DNA of 64,000 nt from CAMDPA01 sp965223035. Lineage in GTDB: Bacteria > Pseudomonadota > Alphaproteobacteria > Rhizobiales > Hyphomicrobiaceae. The stretch lies in the NCBI GenBank assembly GCA_965223035.1, contig OZ244980.1:3534001-3598000 (forward strand). The letters are read 5' to 3'. Positions 35,566-44,073 of this stretch are shown piece after piece (position 1 is the first letter of the stretch; every line of letters starts with the position of its first letter). Under the pieces are notes generated by a model. That model did no database searches. It was not told where the DNA came from and saw only the letters and a program-made list of their open reading frames with translations. A program made the translations under genes and the position numbers.

Positions 35566-35686
35566 CTAGAGCAACCTGCCTTAAATCGGAACCGGCTTTG
35601 CGGTTCCGATTTAAGGCGCGATGATCTAGAGTAACCTGGTATTGATCGGACCTGAAACGATCGCGATGAATAGCAGGTTGCACTAT
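35566..35686. repeat. Tandem family A repeats A6a and A6b sharing a CTAG
   Basis: A6a (35566-35629) is a clean hybrid single hairpin, CTAGAGCAACC...GATGATCTAG with the 18-bp TTAAATCGGAACCG stem. A6b (35626-35686) starts in the same CTAG. It has a decayed interior (GATCGGACCTGAAACGATC) and ends GCAGGTTGCACTA. It lies 44 bp upstream of tRNA-Val. Confidence 0.82.
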
Positions 35687-35730
35687 CCTTTCGCATTTCG
35701 GGGTGACGCCGGTCGCCTCACATCCAGAAT

Positions 35731-35805
35731 AGGCGGTTAGCTCAGCGGTAGAGCATCTGGTTTACACCCAGAGGGTCAGCGGTTCGAACCCGTTACCGCC
35801 TACCA
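35731..35805 (+). tRNA. tRNA-Val (anticodon UAC), CCA encoded
   Basis: Seventy-five nt. Acceptor stem AGGCGGT pairs with ACCGCCT. The D arm is GCTCAGCGGTAGAGC. The anticodon stem is TCTGG/CCAGA with loop TTTACAC, giving UAC. T loop TTCGAAC. CCA is encoded at 35803-35805. The following 35806-36028 stretch shows nothing recognisable. Confidence 0.96.
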
Positions 35806-36028
35806 CCACACAATGCCCGCGCACGCGTTGGGACCCGCGCACTGGCTGGAAGACCTGCTGCCGGCGAAAAGTCCTGCTGACCGCGCAATGCCGTCGGTAC
35901 CACGGGCACAAAATCGGGTTGAGCGCACCCGGCCAAATCGATGGCTGTGAGGCCCGAGCAATGTTGCCACCGAGGAGGTCGGCGTTCGACCGGCTCACCG
36001 CCCACCAACACACGCAGCATCTGCTCGT

Positions 36029-36172
36029 GTGTCTCAGTGTCGGCTGGAACCATCCCGCTCCCCGCCCGTTCCTTAACCGGGCCACGCGATGGCCCGCTTG
36101 TGTGGGTGGTCAAGCGGAGGAACGGGGCGCGGCGCGGGCCGGCGCGGCCGCTTCGCCTCAGCCGGACATGTG
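36029..36172 (+). repeat. Family B interspersed repeat, copy B6
   Basis: It contains GTGTCGGCTGGAACCATCC at the left and CCGGACATGTGCTA at the right, where it runs straight into A7. It is slightly longer than other copies (about 144 bp). Confidence 0.75.
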
Positions 36173-36315
36173 CTAAATCATCTTTGTGCCTTAACTGGGA
36201 ATCGCAATGCCGTTACCCAGTTGAGCCACAAAGATGATCGCTCTTCAAAGTGGAGGGCGACTTTCTGCCTTTAATCGGGATCGTTCCGCTTCCGATTAAG
36301 GGCAGGTTGCTCTAG
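36173..36315. repeat. Family A palindromic repeat, copy A7 (two hairpins, diverged)
   Basis: It starts CTAAATCATCTTTG. Hairpin one has arms with AACTGGG and CCCAGTT where other copies have AAATCGG and CCGATTT. The spacer is GATGATCGCTCTTCAAAG, then the GCCTTTAATCGGGATCG hairpin (GCTTC replaces GATTC) and the end TTGCTCTAG. It finishes 12 bp before the dinB start codon. Confidence 0.83.
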
Positions 36316-36327
36316 GGGCAGGCGCAT

Positions 36328-37539
36328 ATGCATTGGCAGCTGTGCCGCGATTGTTGTCACCTCGATCGCGCCACGCCGCCGGCTGCCGATCGTTGCCCGC
36401 AGTGTGCGTCGCGCCGCCTGGTCGTGCACGCCGAACTGGCCGCGCTCTGTATCGCCCACGTCGATTGTGACGCCTTTTATGCCGCCGTCGAAAAGCGCGA
36501 CCGACCGGAATTGAGAACCCGCCCCCTGATCGTCGGCCACGCCGGTGGCCGGGGCGTCGTCACCACCGCCTGCTACATCGCCAGGCGCTTCGGCGTGCGC
36601 TCCGCGATGCCGATGTTCAAAGCCCGCAAGGCCTGCCCCGAGGCCGTCATCATTGCCCCGGACATGGCCAAGTATAAGCGGATCAGCAGCCAGATCCGCG
36701 ACATTTTCGCCGCACAGACACCGTGCTTCGAGCCGGTCTCGCTGGACGAAGCCTATCTCGATCTCAGCGACGCCCACCGCACGGCAGCGGACACCGCGGC
36801 CCAAGCGCTTGCGTGCATCGCCCGGCGGATTGAGCGAGAACTACGCATCACCGTGTCGACCGGGTTGGCGAGCAATAAATTCCTGGCCAAGCTCGCTTCC
36901 GATCTCGACAAGCCGCGCGGCTTTTCCGTCATTGGCGCCGGGGAAGCTCTTGCCTTCTTGGCGCAACTACCGGTCACAAAAATCAATGGCGTCGGTCACG
37001 CCACGGCCCGCCAGATGGCCGCGGCCGGCATCACCACCATCGGCCAACTGCAGGCGATGAGCGACGGCGAGTTGGAAGCCCGCTTCGGCAGGTTCGGGCG
37101 CCGCCTGGCACGGTTCGTTCGGGCCGATGACGAGCGTTCGGTAACGCCCTACCGGGCCGCGAAAAGCCTGTCGGCGGAGACGACTTTCCGCGACGATATC
37201 GCCGATCCGGCCGCACTATATCGGGCGGCGTCACTGTTATGCGAGCGCCTGGCCAGCCAGCTGGAGCGCACGGCGCTGGCAGGCGGCGCGGTTGTGCTCA
37301 AGCTAAAGACATCGGAGTTTCGCCTGTTAACCCGCAGTCGCCAACTGCTGCATCCGACCGGTCGCTCGCAGACGCTGTTGGAGGCGATCAAACCGTTGAT
37401 TGAGCGCGAAGCGGACGGGAGATCGTTCCGTCTGATCGGCGTCGGTGTCGATCGGCTTTGTCCGGCCAAATTGGCCGACCCGCCGGACCTTTTTACGCCG
37501 CGCGCCAGGGTCCCGCCACAGGGGGGATCGCACGAGTGA
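36328..37539 (+). CDS. dinB: DNA polymerase IV with N-terminal zinc-finger-like extension
   Basis: A Y-family translesion polymerase. An extension of about 40 residues with CRDCC and CPQC precedes the polymerase core, as in several alphaproteobacterial DinB proteins. The core has HVDCDAFYAAVE (first catalytic Asp), the TTACYIARRFGVRSAMP finger motif, YKRIS, and SLDEAYLDLS with the second catalytic acids. Little-finger domain at about 285-385. At 403 residues the length is normal for the extended type. The leader and the likely ribosome-binding region (TCTAGGGGCAG) are at the edge of repeat A7, so the repeat supplies the 5' region of this gene. Confidence 0.92.
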   Translation: MHWQLCRDCCHLDRATPPAADRCPQCASRRLVVHAELAALCIAHVDCDAFYAAVEKRDRPELRTRPLIVGHAGGRGVVTTACYIARRFGVRSAMPMFKARKACPEAVIIAPDMAKYKRISSQIRDIFAAQTPCFEPVSLDEAYLDLSDAHRTAADTAAQALACIARRIERELRITVSTGLASNKFLAKLASDLDKPRGFSVIGAGEALAFLAQLPVTKINGVGHATARQMAAAGITTIGQLQAMSDGELEARFGRFGRRLARFVRADDERSVTPYRAAKSLSAETTFRDDIADPAALYRAASLLCERLASQLERTALAGGAVVLKLKTSEFRLLTRSRQLLHPTGRSQTLLEAIKPLIEREADGRSFRLIGVGVDRLCPAKLADPPDLFTPRARVPPQGGSHE

Positions 37540-37599
37540 CCCGGTCGCGGTTACACTTGATTGGCACGATCCCGTCAAATCGCCTAACCTCAGGACCTC

Positions 37600-37735
37600 G
37601 ATCATGTCCGCCTGAGGCAGATCAGCCGTGCCGGCCCGCTCGCCAGCCCTGCCGCCCAGGACATCATGCCATTGGGTGGCCCAATGCAGGAACGGGGCGG
37701 GGGAGCGGGATGGTTCGAGCACACTGTGAACGCTA
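37600..37735 (-). repeat. Family B interspersed repeat, copy B7 (reverse)
   Basis: It begins ATCATGTCCGCCTGAGG, contains GTGCCGGCCCGCTCGCC and ATGCCATTGGGTGGCCC, and ends near GAGCGGGATGGTTCGAGC. It forms the region just upstream of the dehydrogenase gene. Confidence 0.78.
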
Positions 37736-37767
37736 TAGCTTTAGCATGTCATGTCAGCGAGGCCCGC

Positions 37768-38613
37768 ATGAGCAAGCCAACCGTAGCGGTGATTGCACAA
37801 GGCGCGATGGGCGCAGGCGTTGGAGGGTGGCTCAGTCGGCACGACGTTGACGTGGTCACCGCATTGGTTGGACGCAGTTCGGCAAGCGCTGAACGCGCGG
37901 CCAAAGCCAACATGCGGCCCGTCGACGACAGCGGCATCGCGGCGGCTAACGTGATTTTGTCCATCGTTCCTCCGTCCGAGGCGACGGCGCTCGCTGAGCG
38001 GCTGGCGCCCGCGTTGCGCGCGGTCAAGGACAAACCGCTTTATATCGACTGTAACGCCGTCAGCGCGGCGCAAGGTAAACGGATCGGCGCGCTCATCGCC
38101 GACACCGGATGTGATTTTGCCGATGGCGGCATTATTGGCGGCCCCCCACGCGAAGGATATGACGGACCGGCGATCTACGTGGCGGGGCTGCCGGCTCAAC
38201 GCTTCGAGGTGCTGCTCGACGGCGGGCTCAAAATCCGCGTGCTGGATGGCCCGGTGGGCGCGGCGTCCGCGCTCAAGATGGCCTACGCCTCAATCACCAA
38301 GGGCCTGACGGCGATCGCCACCGGATCGATCCTGGCCGCCTCCCGTTACGGCGCGGCCGAAGCCCTGCACGATGAATTGGCGCACAGCCAGAAAGCCATC
38401 CTGGGTGTGATATCGCGCAGCGTTCCCGAAATGTACACCAAGGCCTATCGTTTCGTCGGCGAAATGGAAGAGGTCGCCGAGCACGTCGAGCGCCGGTCGA
38501 CGGCCAAGATCTACCAGGGCATCGCCGAGCTCTACCAAGAGATCGCGGATGATGTGACCGGCGATCACACCGACATCGCCGCGCTGAAGACGTTCTTCGC
38601 CTCCAAGCAATGA
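37768..38613 (+). CDS. NAD(P)-dependent 6-phosphogluconate/3-hydroxyisobutyrate dehydrogenase-like protein (DUF1932)
   Basis: A predicted oxidoreductase. The N-terminal Rossmann domain starts VAVIAQGAMGAGVGGWL. IDCNAVSAAQGKRIG follows (about 95-109), then the substrate-loop-like DGGIIGGPP. A helical C-terminal domain of the DUF1932 kind contains ALKMAYASITKGLTAI with the expected catalytic-type Lys. ATG 37768 has GAGG 5 nt upstream; the frame continues upstream through repeat B7, but that part is repeat-derived. It has 281 residues. The substrate is unknown. It converges with phaC across repeats A8 and B8. Confidence 0.82.
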   Translation: MSKPTVAVIAQGAMGAGVGGWLSRHDVDVVTALVGRSSASAERAAKANMRPVDDSGIAAANVILSIVPPSEATALAERLAPALRAVKDKPLYIDCNAVSAAQGKRIGALIADTGCDFADGGIIGGPPREGYDGPAIYVAGLPAQRFEVLLDGGLKIRVLDGPVGAASALKMAYASITKGLTAIATGSILAASRYGAAEALHDELAHSQKAILGVISRSVPEMYTKAYRFVGEMEEVAEHVERRSTAKIYQGIAELYQEIADDVTGDHTDIAALKTFFASKQ

Positions 38614-38619
38614 CGTCGA

Positions 38620-38686
38620 TTAGAGCAGCCCTGTGCCTTAACTGAGAACCGGCACTGCGGCTCCAATTTAAGGCACGGAGATCTGG
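38620..38686. repeat. Family A palindromic repeat, copy A8 (decayed)
   Basis: TTAGAGCAGCCCTGTGCC left end, then CTTAACTGAGAACCGG paired imperfectly with GGCTCCAATTTAAGG, then GAGATCTGG. The CTAG termini are no longer intact. Confidence 0.65.
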
Positions 38687-38800
38687 CTCGTTGCCCCTTG
38701 GTCGGATCGGCCGGGCCTGCCAGCTCCCCAGCCGGCCACCCGATGGCACGATGTTGGCTGGCCGGGTGAGCGAGCGGGTTGGTTCCATCTCACACTGGAA
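38687..38800 (-). repeat. Family B interspersed repeat, copy B8 (reverse)
   Basis: It contains CGGCCACCCGATGGCACGA and GGTTCCATCTCACACTGG, the reverse complement of the B left end. It lies immediately downstream of phaC on the opposite strand. Confidence 0.68.
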
Positions 38801-38804
38801 CGGT

Positions 38805-40622
38805 CTACGCCTTGACCTTCACATAGCTGCCCGGCGCGTCCTCGATGGTGCCCAACGTCGCACCCGGCTCGCGCGCTTCGATCCAGCCCTTGGAATGTGT
38901 GTTCAACCAGTCCGTCCAGTGCGGCCACCACGATCCCGGTGACTCCTTGGCCCCCTCAAACCAGTCATCGATGTTGTCGACGCGGTCTGGATTGGTCCAG
39001 TACTGATATTTCACGCGCTCTGGGTCATGCGGGTTGACGACGCCGGCAATATGGCCGGAACCGGCCATCACGTATTCCACCGGGCCGCCAAACAACAGCG
39101 AACCGATGTAGACGGAGCGCGCCGGTGCGATATGGTCTTCCCGCGTCGCCAAATGATAGATCGGCAGCCTAACCTCGCCCAGGTCGAGCCGCTCACCGCC
39201 CAGCACCATCTCGCCGCGCGCCAGGCGGTTCTCATGATAGAACTCGCGCAAGTAAAAGGCATGGTTGGCCGCAGGCAATCGCGTGGTGTCCTGGTTCCAG
39301 TACAAGAGGTCGAACGGGAACGGCTTCTTACCGAGCATGTAGTTGTTGACGATGTAGGGCCAGATCAGATCCTTGGGCCTCAGCATGTTGAACACAGCAG
39401 CCATGTGCGATCCGTCGAGATAGCCGCGCTCGGCCATCATTTCCTCAAGGCTCTTGAGTTGCTGATCGTCGATGAACAGCTTCAAATCGCCGGCCTTGGT
39501 GAAGTCGGCTTGCGTCGCAAGGAACGTGGCTGAGGCAAACGGGTCTTGTTTTTGCGCCGCCAGCCAAGCCAGCGTAGCTGTCAACAAGGTACCACCGACG
39601 CAATAGCCCAGCACATTGCACTTGCGCTCGCCGGTTTCCTGACGGACCGCATCCGCGGCGGCCAGGATCCCTTCCTTCATGTAGTCCTCGAAGGTTTTTT
39701 CCTTCAGCCGTTCATCCGGGTTGACCCACGAGATGACAAACACCGTAAACCCCTGATCGACCGCGTATTTAATGAACGACTTCCGCGGCGTCAGATCGAG
39801 GATGTAGAACTTGTTGATCCATGGCGGCACGATCAGCAGCGGGACCGCGCGCACCTTGTCCGTGGTGGGCGTATACTGGAGGAGCTGAAGCAGTTCGTTC
39901 TGAAACACCACCTTGCCCGGCGTGACCGCAACGTTCTTGCCGACCTCGAAGGCTTGGGTATCGGTTTGGCTGATGTGCAGCACGTCCGATGAACGCTCCA
40001 GATCGGCGAGCAGGTGTCCCATCCCCTCCACCAGGTTCTGGGCATTGGTCTGCAAGGTCTCGCGCACCACCTCCGGGTTGGTGGCGGGAAAATTGGAAGG
40101 CGATAGCGCGCCGGCGAACTGCTTGAGCAGGAATTCGGCTTGGTGGCGGGTGCGGTCGTCCAACCCTTTGGCATTGTCGAGCAACCGCTCCGTCCACTGC
40201 GTGGTCAGCAGATAGGACTGCTTCCAAAAATCAAAGTAGGCGTTGGTCGACCACTCGGGATCGCGAAACCGATTGTCGCCAACCTCGGGTTCGGCCACCG
40301 GCTCAGCGTCGACACCCATCATGCGCTGCATGGCGTTTTGCCATATCTGCAGATAGCCGGTCGCCAGCTCGCCCTGCGCTTCCGACAGCTGCGCCGGATT
40401 GGCCAAGATGGCTTGCCACACCGCCGTTAGCGTTTGGGCCGCTTCGGTCGTCTCAGTGGCGCCTTTGAGCGGGTTGAGCTGACCGTTCTGCTTTTCCAGC
40501 AATTCGGCCATCACCTTGCTGCCGGTCTGCATAAGCCGCAACATGTTGTTGCCGAACTGCACCGGATCGGTGATCTGATACTGCGAAAGATCGGTCGGGG
40601 ACGATCCAATCGATTTCTGCAT
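38805..40622 (-). CDS. phaC: Poly(3-hydroxyalkanoate) synthase, class I
   Basis: It polymerises (R)-3-hydroxyacyl-CoA into storage polyester on granule surfaces. The alpha/beta hydrolase core holds the lipase-like box GYCVGG with catalytic Cys341. The acid lies in REDHIAPARS and the catalytic His in GSGHIAGVVNPH. A long N-terminal domain (about 1-200) is typical of class I enzymes, as is the total of 605 residues. No phasin or phaR gene is adjacent. The 40623-40850 stretch upstream holds no clear gene and probably contains its promoter. Confidence 0.95.
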   Translation of the reverse strand: MQKSIGSSPTDLSQYQITDPVQFGNNMLRLMQTGSKVMAELLEKQNGQLNPLKGATETTEAAQTLTAVWQAILANPAQLSEAQGELATGYLQIWQNAMQRMMGVDAEPVAEPEVGDNRFRDPEWSTNAYFDFWKQSYLLTTQWTERLLDNAKGLDDRTRHQAEFLLKQFAGALSPSNFPATNPEVVRETLQTNAQNLVEGMGHLLADLERSSDVLHISQTDTQAFEVGKNVAVTPGKVVFQNELLQLLQYTPTTDKVRAVPLLIVPPWINKFYILDLTPRKSFIKYAVDQGFTVFVISWVNPDERLKEKTFEDYMKEGILAAADAVRQETGERKCNVLGYCVGGTLLTATLAWLAAQKQDPFASATFLATQADFTKAGDLKLFIDDQQLKSLEEMMAERGYLDGSHMAAVFNMLRPKDLIWPYIVNNYMLGKKPFPFDLLYWNQDTTRLPAANHAFYLREFYHENRLARGEMVLGGERLDLGEVRLPIYHLATREDHIAPARSVYIGSLLFGGPVEYVMAGSGHIAGVVNPHDPERVKYQYWTNPDRVDNIDDWFEGAKESPGSWWPHWTDWLNTHSKGWIEAREPGATLGTIEDAPGSYVKVKA

Positions 40623-40850
40623 TGAGGTACTGCCAGTCGGTTATGGCTGACGGGTGCCGTTTGATCCACGCCAGCCTGCCAAACCTTACTACGCCACAAT
40701 CGTCAACAAGAGTGGTCGGATGATGCTGCAGCGTATCGTGTGCTTTGAACACAAGCTAGCTGTGCTTATACGAACCCTTTATCTTGCGATGCAACAAAAA
40801 GTTCCGCACGAACCTCCAAAACCAACCGTTTCCGCATGCGCCTTTCGTCT

Positions 40851-40975
40851 AAATCATGTCCGCCCAAGGTGGAATCGCCGTGCCGGCCCGCTTGCCCGCC
40901 CGGCCACCCTCAACACTGGGCCATCGCGTGGCCAGGCGGAGCTGCGGGATGGTCCGAACCGACGCTGAAACGCTG
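40851..40975 (-). repeat. Family B interspersed repeat, copy B9 (reverse)
   Basis: AAATCATGTCCGCCCAAGG, GTGCCGGCCCGCTTGCCC, GGGCCATCGCGTGGCC, and GCTGCGGGATGGTCC at the other end. It lies directly before the small lipoprotein candidate. Confidence 0.78.
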
Positions 40976-41000
40976 CAAAAGATGCAGTGGACGTGCGAGA

Positions 41001-41219
41001 TTGTGCATTGCAGCAATCATATTTTGCTCTGCACAGTGTTTGGCCGCCTGCGTGGCGCCCTCGCAGACCCGGCTGCCCGAGCTACCGTCCAAATCAGCCC
41101 AAAGGCCGGTCGAGACGGATGCGGCGCGGCGCGAACGGCACAAGCGCGAGATCGAGGAGATCAAGGCTATGCGCAAACGCGAGTCCAAGCAGATCGGGGG
41201 CTCCACGGTCCAACGATAG
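41001..41219 (+). CDS. Candidate small lipoprotein (start uncertain)
   Basis: The translated frame shows a hydrophobic stretch CIAAIIFCSAQCLAAC ending in a lipobox-like LAAC. A charged tail of about 55 residues follows, rich in Arg, Lys and Glu (REIEEIKAMRKRESK). The only good start codon near the signal is TTG 41001; the nearest ATG in frame (40836) lies before repeat B9, so the repeat would have to be translated. Positive charges usual for a signal peptide (RAR) sit just upstream of the TTG. It could be a real small lipoprotein whose start region was altered by B9, or a chance frame. I recognise no family. Confidence 0.4.
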   Translation: MCIAAIIFCSAQCLAACVAPSQTRLPELPSKSAQRPVETDAARRERHKREIEEIKAMRKRESKQIGGSTVQR

Positions 41220-41294
41220 CGCCTGCCGGCATGGGCCGAGGGGGATTGCCCGACACAGGCTTGATCTCCGCCGACAACCGCCGCTTCGCCGTGG

Positions 41295-41355
41295 CTAGAG
41301 CAACCTGCTTTTCGTCGGAAGCGGAACGATCCCGATTAAAGGCAGGTTGCTCTAG
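41295..41355. repeat. Family A palindromic repeat, copy A9 (single hairpin, both ends of the AGCAACC type)
   Basis: CTAGAGCAACCTGC at the left and GGCAGGTTGCTCTAG at the right, with TCGGAAGCGGAACGATCCCGA between. Unlike other single-hairpin copies, both termini are of the same type. It lies in the leader region of the GST gene. Confidence 0.82.
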
Positions 41356-41494
41356 CGGGCGGCACAATCCGGCTTGCCGGGCCTGGGAATTGGTGCTCTG
41401 GATGGTTAGTTCCGCGTTGGGCTGCGCATCCACGTTCCCATTGACCACGCCGGTCGTTTGCTGGCGGTCCCTCTGGCGCCAGGACCAGACTGCC

Positions 41495-42361
41495 ATGGTA
41501 CAACTGCTCGACAGCGATATTCAGACCCGTGAGGTGCGCGATTGGACCGGCCTCCACCTGTTCCATTTCGCCGCCTCGTCGTGCTCCCAGAAAACCCGGA
41601 TCTTCCTCAATCTGAAGGGCGCCGATTGGACCTCTCATGAGGTCAACCTGCCGAACAATGAGAACTTCGATCCATGGTATCTCGGGATCAACCCGCGCGG
41701 CCTGGTGCCCACCTTGGTGATCGACGGCGAGGTGCACATTGAGAGTAACGACATCATCCAGCTGCTCGACCAACGCCTGCCCGGCGCAAGGCTGATCCCG
41801 GCCGGCATGGAAGGCCGGGTCGAAGAGCTGCTCAAGCACGAGGACGATCTGCATCTCGACATCCGCACGCTGACCTTCCGCTTTACGCAGCCGCGCGGCC
41901 GGGTGCCGAAATCCGAACAAGCCTTGGCCAAATACCGCGCAGGGGGCACCGGCACCGTGGGAGGAGAACCCGATCCCGACAAGGTGCGCGAGCTGGATTT
42001 CTGGGAGACCGTCGCGCGCGATGGGATTACCGATCAGGCGGTGCGCCGTGCTGCCGGCCGGTTGCGCGCCGCGCTAGAAGAGGTGGATCGCACGCTCGCG
42101 CAACAGCCCTGCCTGCTGGGCGTCGAGCTGAGCGTCGTCGATATCGCCTGGTTCATCTACGTCAATCGTCTGACGCTGTGTGGCTACCCAGTGGCGCGGC
42201 TGCATCCCAACGTCGCGACGTGGTTTGACAAACTCAAGGCGATGCCAGCGTTCGCGGCCGAGATCATCGTTCCGCCCCAGATCCGCGCGGCGATCGATGA
42301 CAATCATCGGCGGCAAGCGGAGGCGGGCGCCTCGCTGGAGGAGGTGGCCGGGCTCACGTGA
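41495..42361 (+). CDS. Glutathione S-transferase family protein
   Basis: A predicted cytosolic GST. The N-terminal thioredoxin-like domain has HFAASSCSQKTRIFLNLK, then GLVPTLVIDG with the cis-Pro and the glutathione-gamma-Glu contact IESNDIIQLLD. The all-helical C-terminal domain covers about 110-270 (LSVVDIAWFIYVNRL). The length of 288 residues is long for GSTs because of an insert at about 130-165. Start ATG 41495 has AGGA about 10 nt upstream. Its stop overlaps that of the convergent GMC gene by 8 bp, inside the palindrome GCTCACGTGAGC. The substrate is unknown. Confidence 0.85.
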   Translation: MVQLLDSDIQTREVRDWTGLHLFHFAASSCSQKTRIFLNLKGADWTSHEVNLPNNENFDPWYLGINPRGLVPTLVIDGEVHIESNDIIQLLDQRLPGARLIPAGMEGRVEELLKHEDDLHLDIRTLTFRFTQPRGRVPKSEQALAKYRAGGTGTVGGEPDPDKVRELDFWETVARDGITDQAVRRAAGRLRAALEEVDRTLAQQPCLLGVELSVVDIAWFIYVNRLTLCGYPVARLHPNVATWFDKLKAMPAFAAEIIVPPQIRAAIDDNHRRQAEAGASLEEVAGLT

Positions 42362-44030
42362 GCACCTTTTGCTTGCCGATCTCGTCGGTAGCAAGCGCCG
42401 CGGCGGCAAGCGGGGGTCGACCAAGGATCAGGTCGGTCGCCTTCTCCGCCATCATGATAACTGGCGCGTTGGTGGCGCCACCGATCAAATCCGGCATGAC
42501 GGAGGCATCGACCACCCGCAGCTTGTCCAAGCCGCGAACCCGAAACTCAGCATCGACGACGGCGAGGGGATCGCGGTCCGGTCCCATCTTGCAGGTGCCT
42601 ACCGGGTGATGGACCGTGATCATCGTCGCGCGTACATGCGCGTCCAGGTCCGCGTCGCTCACTTTGTCCGCGCCCGGGGCCAGCTCGCGGCCAACGTGGG
42701 CCTGCATGTGCTCCATCGCCGTCAGCTCACGAATGATCCTGAGCCCGCGGCGCATCACCTGCCATTCCGCTTCCGTCTCCAAGAAGCCTTGATGAATGCG
42801 GATCGGCGCGGCCGGGTCCGCCGAGGCCAGCTGCAAATAACCACGGCTGATCGGTCGCATCGGCATCGCGCGCACCGAGAAGGCGTCGTCGAAGGCCTGC
42901 TTGAATGGCGGAAGATAGGGTGACGCGGTGGTGGTGGCGCCCATCCAGAACAGCAATTGCACGTCGGGGATCGGTTCTTCGGCCCGGGTCTTCAAGAACG
43001 CGGTGATGCCGAACGGTAGGTCGGCGGCGAAACCGTGCCCGCCCAGATAGGCGCGTGGCAAGGCGACCCCGATCCGATCGAGCCGCATGTTGTGTTGAAA
43101 CGGGCTGCCGGATCTGCGCTGAAAGGTCAGGGCGGCCGAGGTATGATCGGACAGGTTTTGTCCAACGCCCGGCAACGGGACGGCGACGTCGAGGCCGTGG
43201 GCCCGCAGCTGTTCGGGGTCACCAATGCCGGACAGCATCAACTGCTGCGGTGAATTGATCGAGCCGCCGGCCAGGATCACCTCGCGGTCGGCCCAGGCGG
43301 TGTGAGTGGCTCGACCCTTCGCATAGGCCACGCCAACGGCGCGGTTACCTTCCAACACAACGCGGGTGGCCAGAGCGCCCACAATGACACGCAGGTTTGT
43401 GCGCCCCATGGCCGGCCTCAGGTAAGCCGTCGCCGCCGAGCAGCGCCGGCCGGTCGTCAGCGCCATCTGGATCGCGGCGAATCCCTCCTGCTGCGCGCCA
43501 TTGTAATCGGGCGTAACTGGATAGCCGGACGCGTTGCCGGCGGCCACGAACGCATCGCACAACGGGTCCTTGTACCGCGACATCCGTGTGCTCAACGGTC
43601 CCTGATCCCCGCGATAGGTATCCGCGCCGCCCTCCCAACACTCGGAGCGTCGGAAATACGGCAGCACCTCGGCGTAGGACCATCCCGGCAGGCCCATGTC
43701 TGCCCATCGGTCGTAGTCCGCGCGGTGTCCATGGTAGTAGGCCATGGCGTTGATCGAGGACGAGCCGCCGATCACCTTGCCACGCGCGCACTCGATGCGA
43801 CGATTGTTCATGGTGGCCGATGGCTCGGCGAAATACCCCCAATCGTGCAGGCGCTTCTGCAGGATGCGCCCCCACCCGAGCGGGATATGAATCCACGGAT
43901 CCCGATCCCAGCCGCCCGCCTCCAACAACAGAACCCGGATATCCGGGTCCTCAGTCAAGCGCGCTGCCAACGTGCAACCGGCCGAGCCGGCGCCAACAAC
44001 GATGTAATCAAAGCCGTCAGTCATCGGCAT
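42354..44030 (-). CDS. GMC-family FAD alcohol/choline dehydrogenase
   Basis: A flavin-dependent oxidoreductase of the glucose-methanol-choline family. The FAD-binding YIVVGAGSAGCTLAARL lies at the N-terminus. The GMC signature 1 region is ARGKVIGGSSSINAM, signature 2 is AGGSINSPQQLMLSGIG, and the C-terminal catalytic region is VHHPVGTCKMG with the active-site His. The start is placed at ATG 44030, 9 nt after GGGA; a TTG at 44045 is less likely. At 558 residues it is normal. It lies 43 bp downstream of the aminotransferase on the same strand, so the two are probably co-transcribed. Choline specificity cannot be assumed. Confidence 0.9.
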   Translation of the reverse strand: MPMTDGFDYIVVGAGSAGCTLAARLTEDPDIRVLLLEAGGWDRDPWIHIPLGWGRILQKRLHDWGYFAEPSATMNNRRIECARGKVIGGSSSINAMAYYHGHRADYDRWADMGLPGWSYAEVLPYFRRSECWEGGADTYRGDQGPLSTRMSRYKDPLCDAFVAAGNASGYPVTPDYNGAQQEGFAAIQMALTTGRRCSAATAYLRPAMGRTNLRVIVGALATRVVLEGNRAVGVAYAKGRATHTAWADREVILAGGSINSPQQLMLSGIGDPEQLRAHGLDVAVPLPGVGQNLSDHTSAALTFQRRSGSPFQHNMRLDRIGVALPRAYLGGHGFAADLPFGITAFLKTRAEEPIPDVQLLFWMGATTTASPYLPPFKQAFDDAFSVRAMPMRPISRGYLQLASADPAAPIRIHQGFLETEAEWQVMRRGLRIIRELTAMEHMQAHVGRELAPGADKVSDADLDAHVRATMITVHHPVGTCKMGPDRDPLAVVDAEFRVRGLDKLRVVDASVMPDLIGGATNAPVIMMAEKATDLILGRPPLAAAALATDEIGKQKVLT

Positions 44031-44073
44031 GGCGGTGGTTCCCAACAGACGAGCGTGCCATCATAAGTCCGGC

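Noticed and set aside
35762..36085. Small minus-strand frames containing GAGWFQ-like peptides (also near 5296, 15317, 37327 and 38668)
   Set aside because: The recurring peptide is simply the translation of the conserved left end of family B repeats, not a protein family. Such calls would be annotation artefacts.
42354..44030. GMC oxidoreductase as choline dehydrogenase betA
   Set aside because: The family is clear, but there are no betaine-aldehyde dehydrogenase or betI neighbours, so the specific substrate is not supported.
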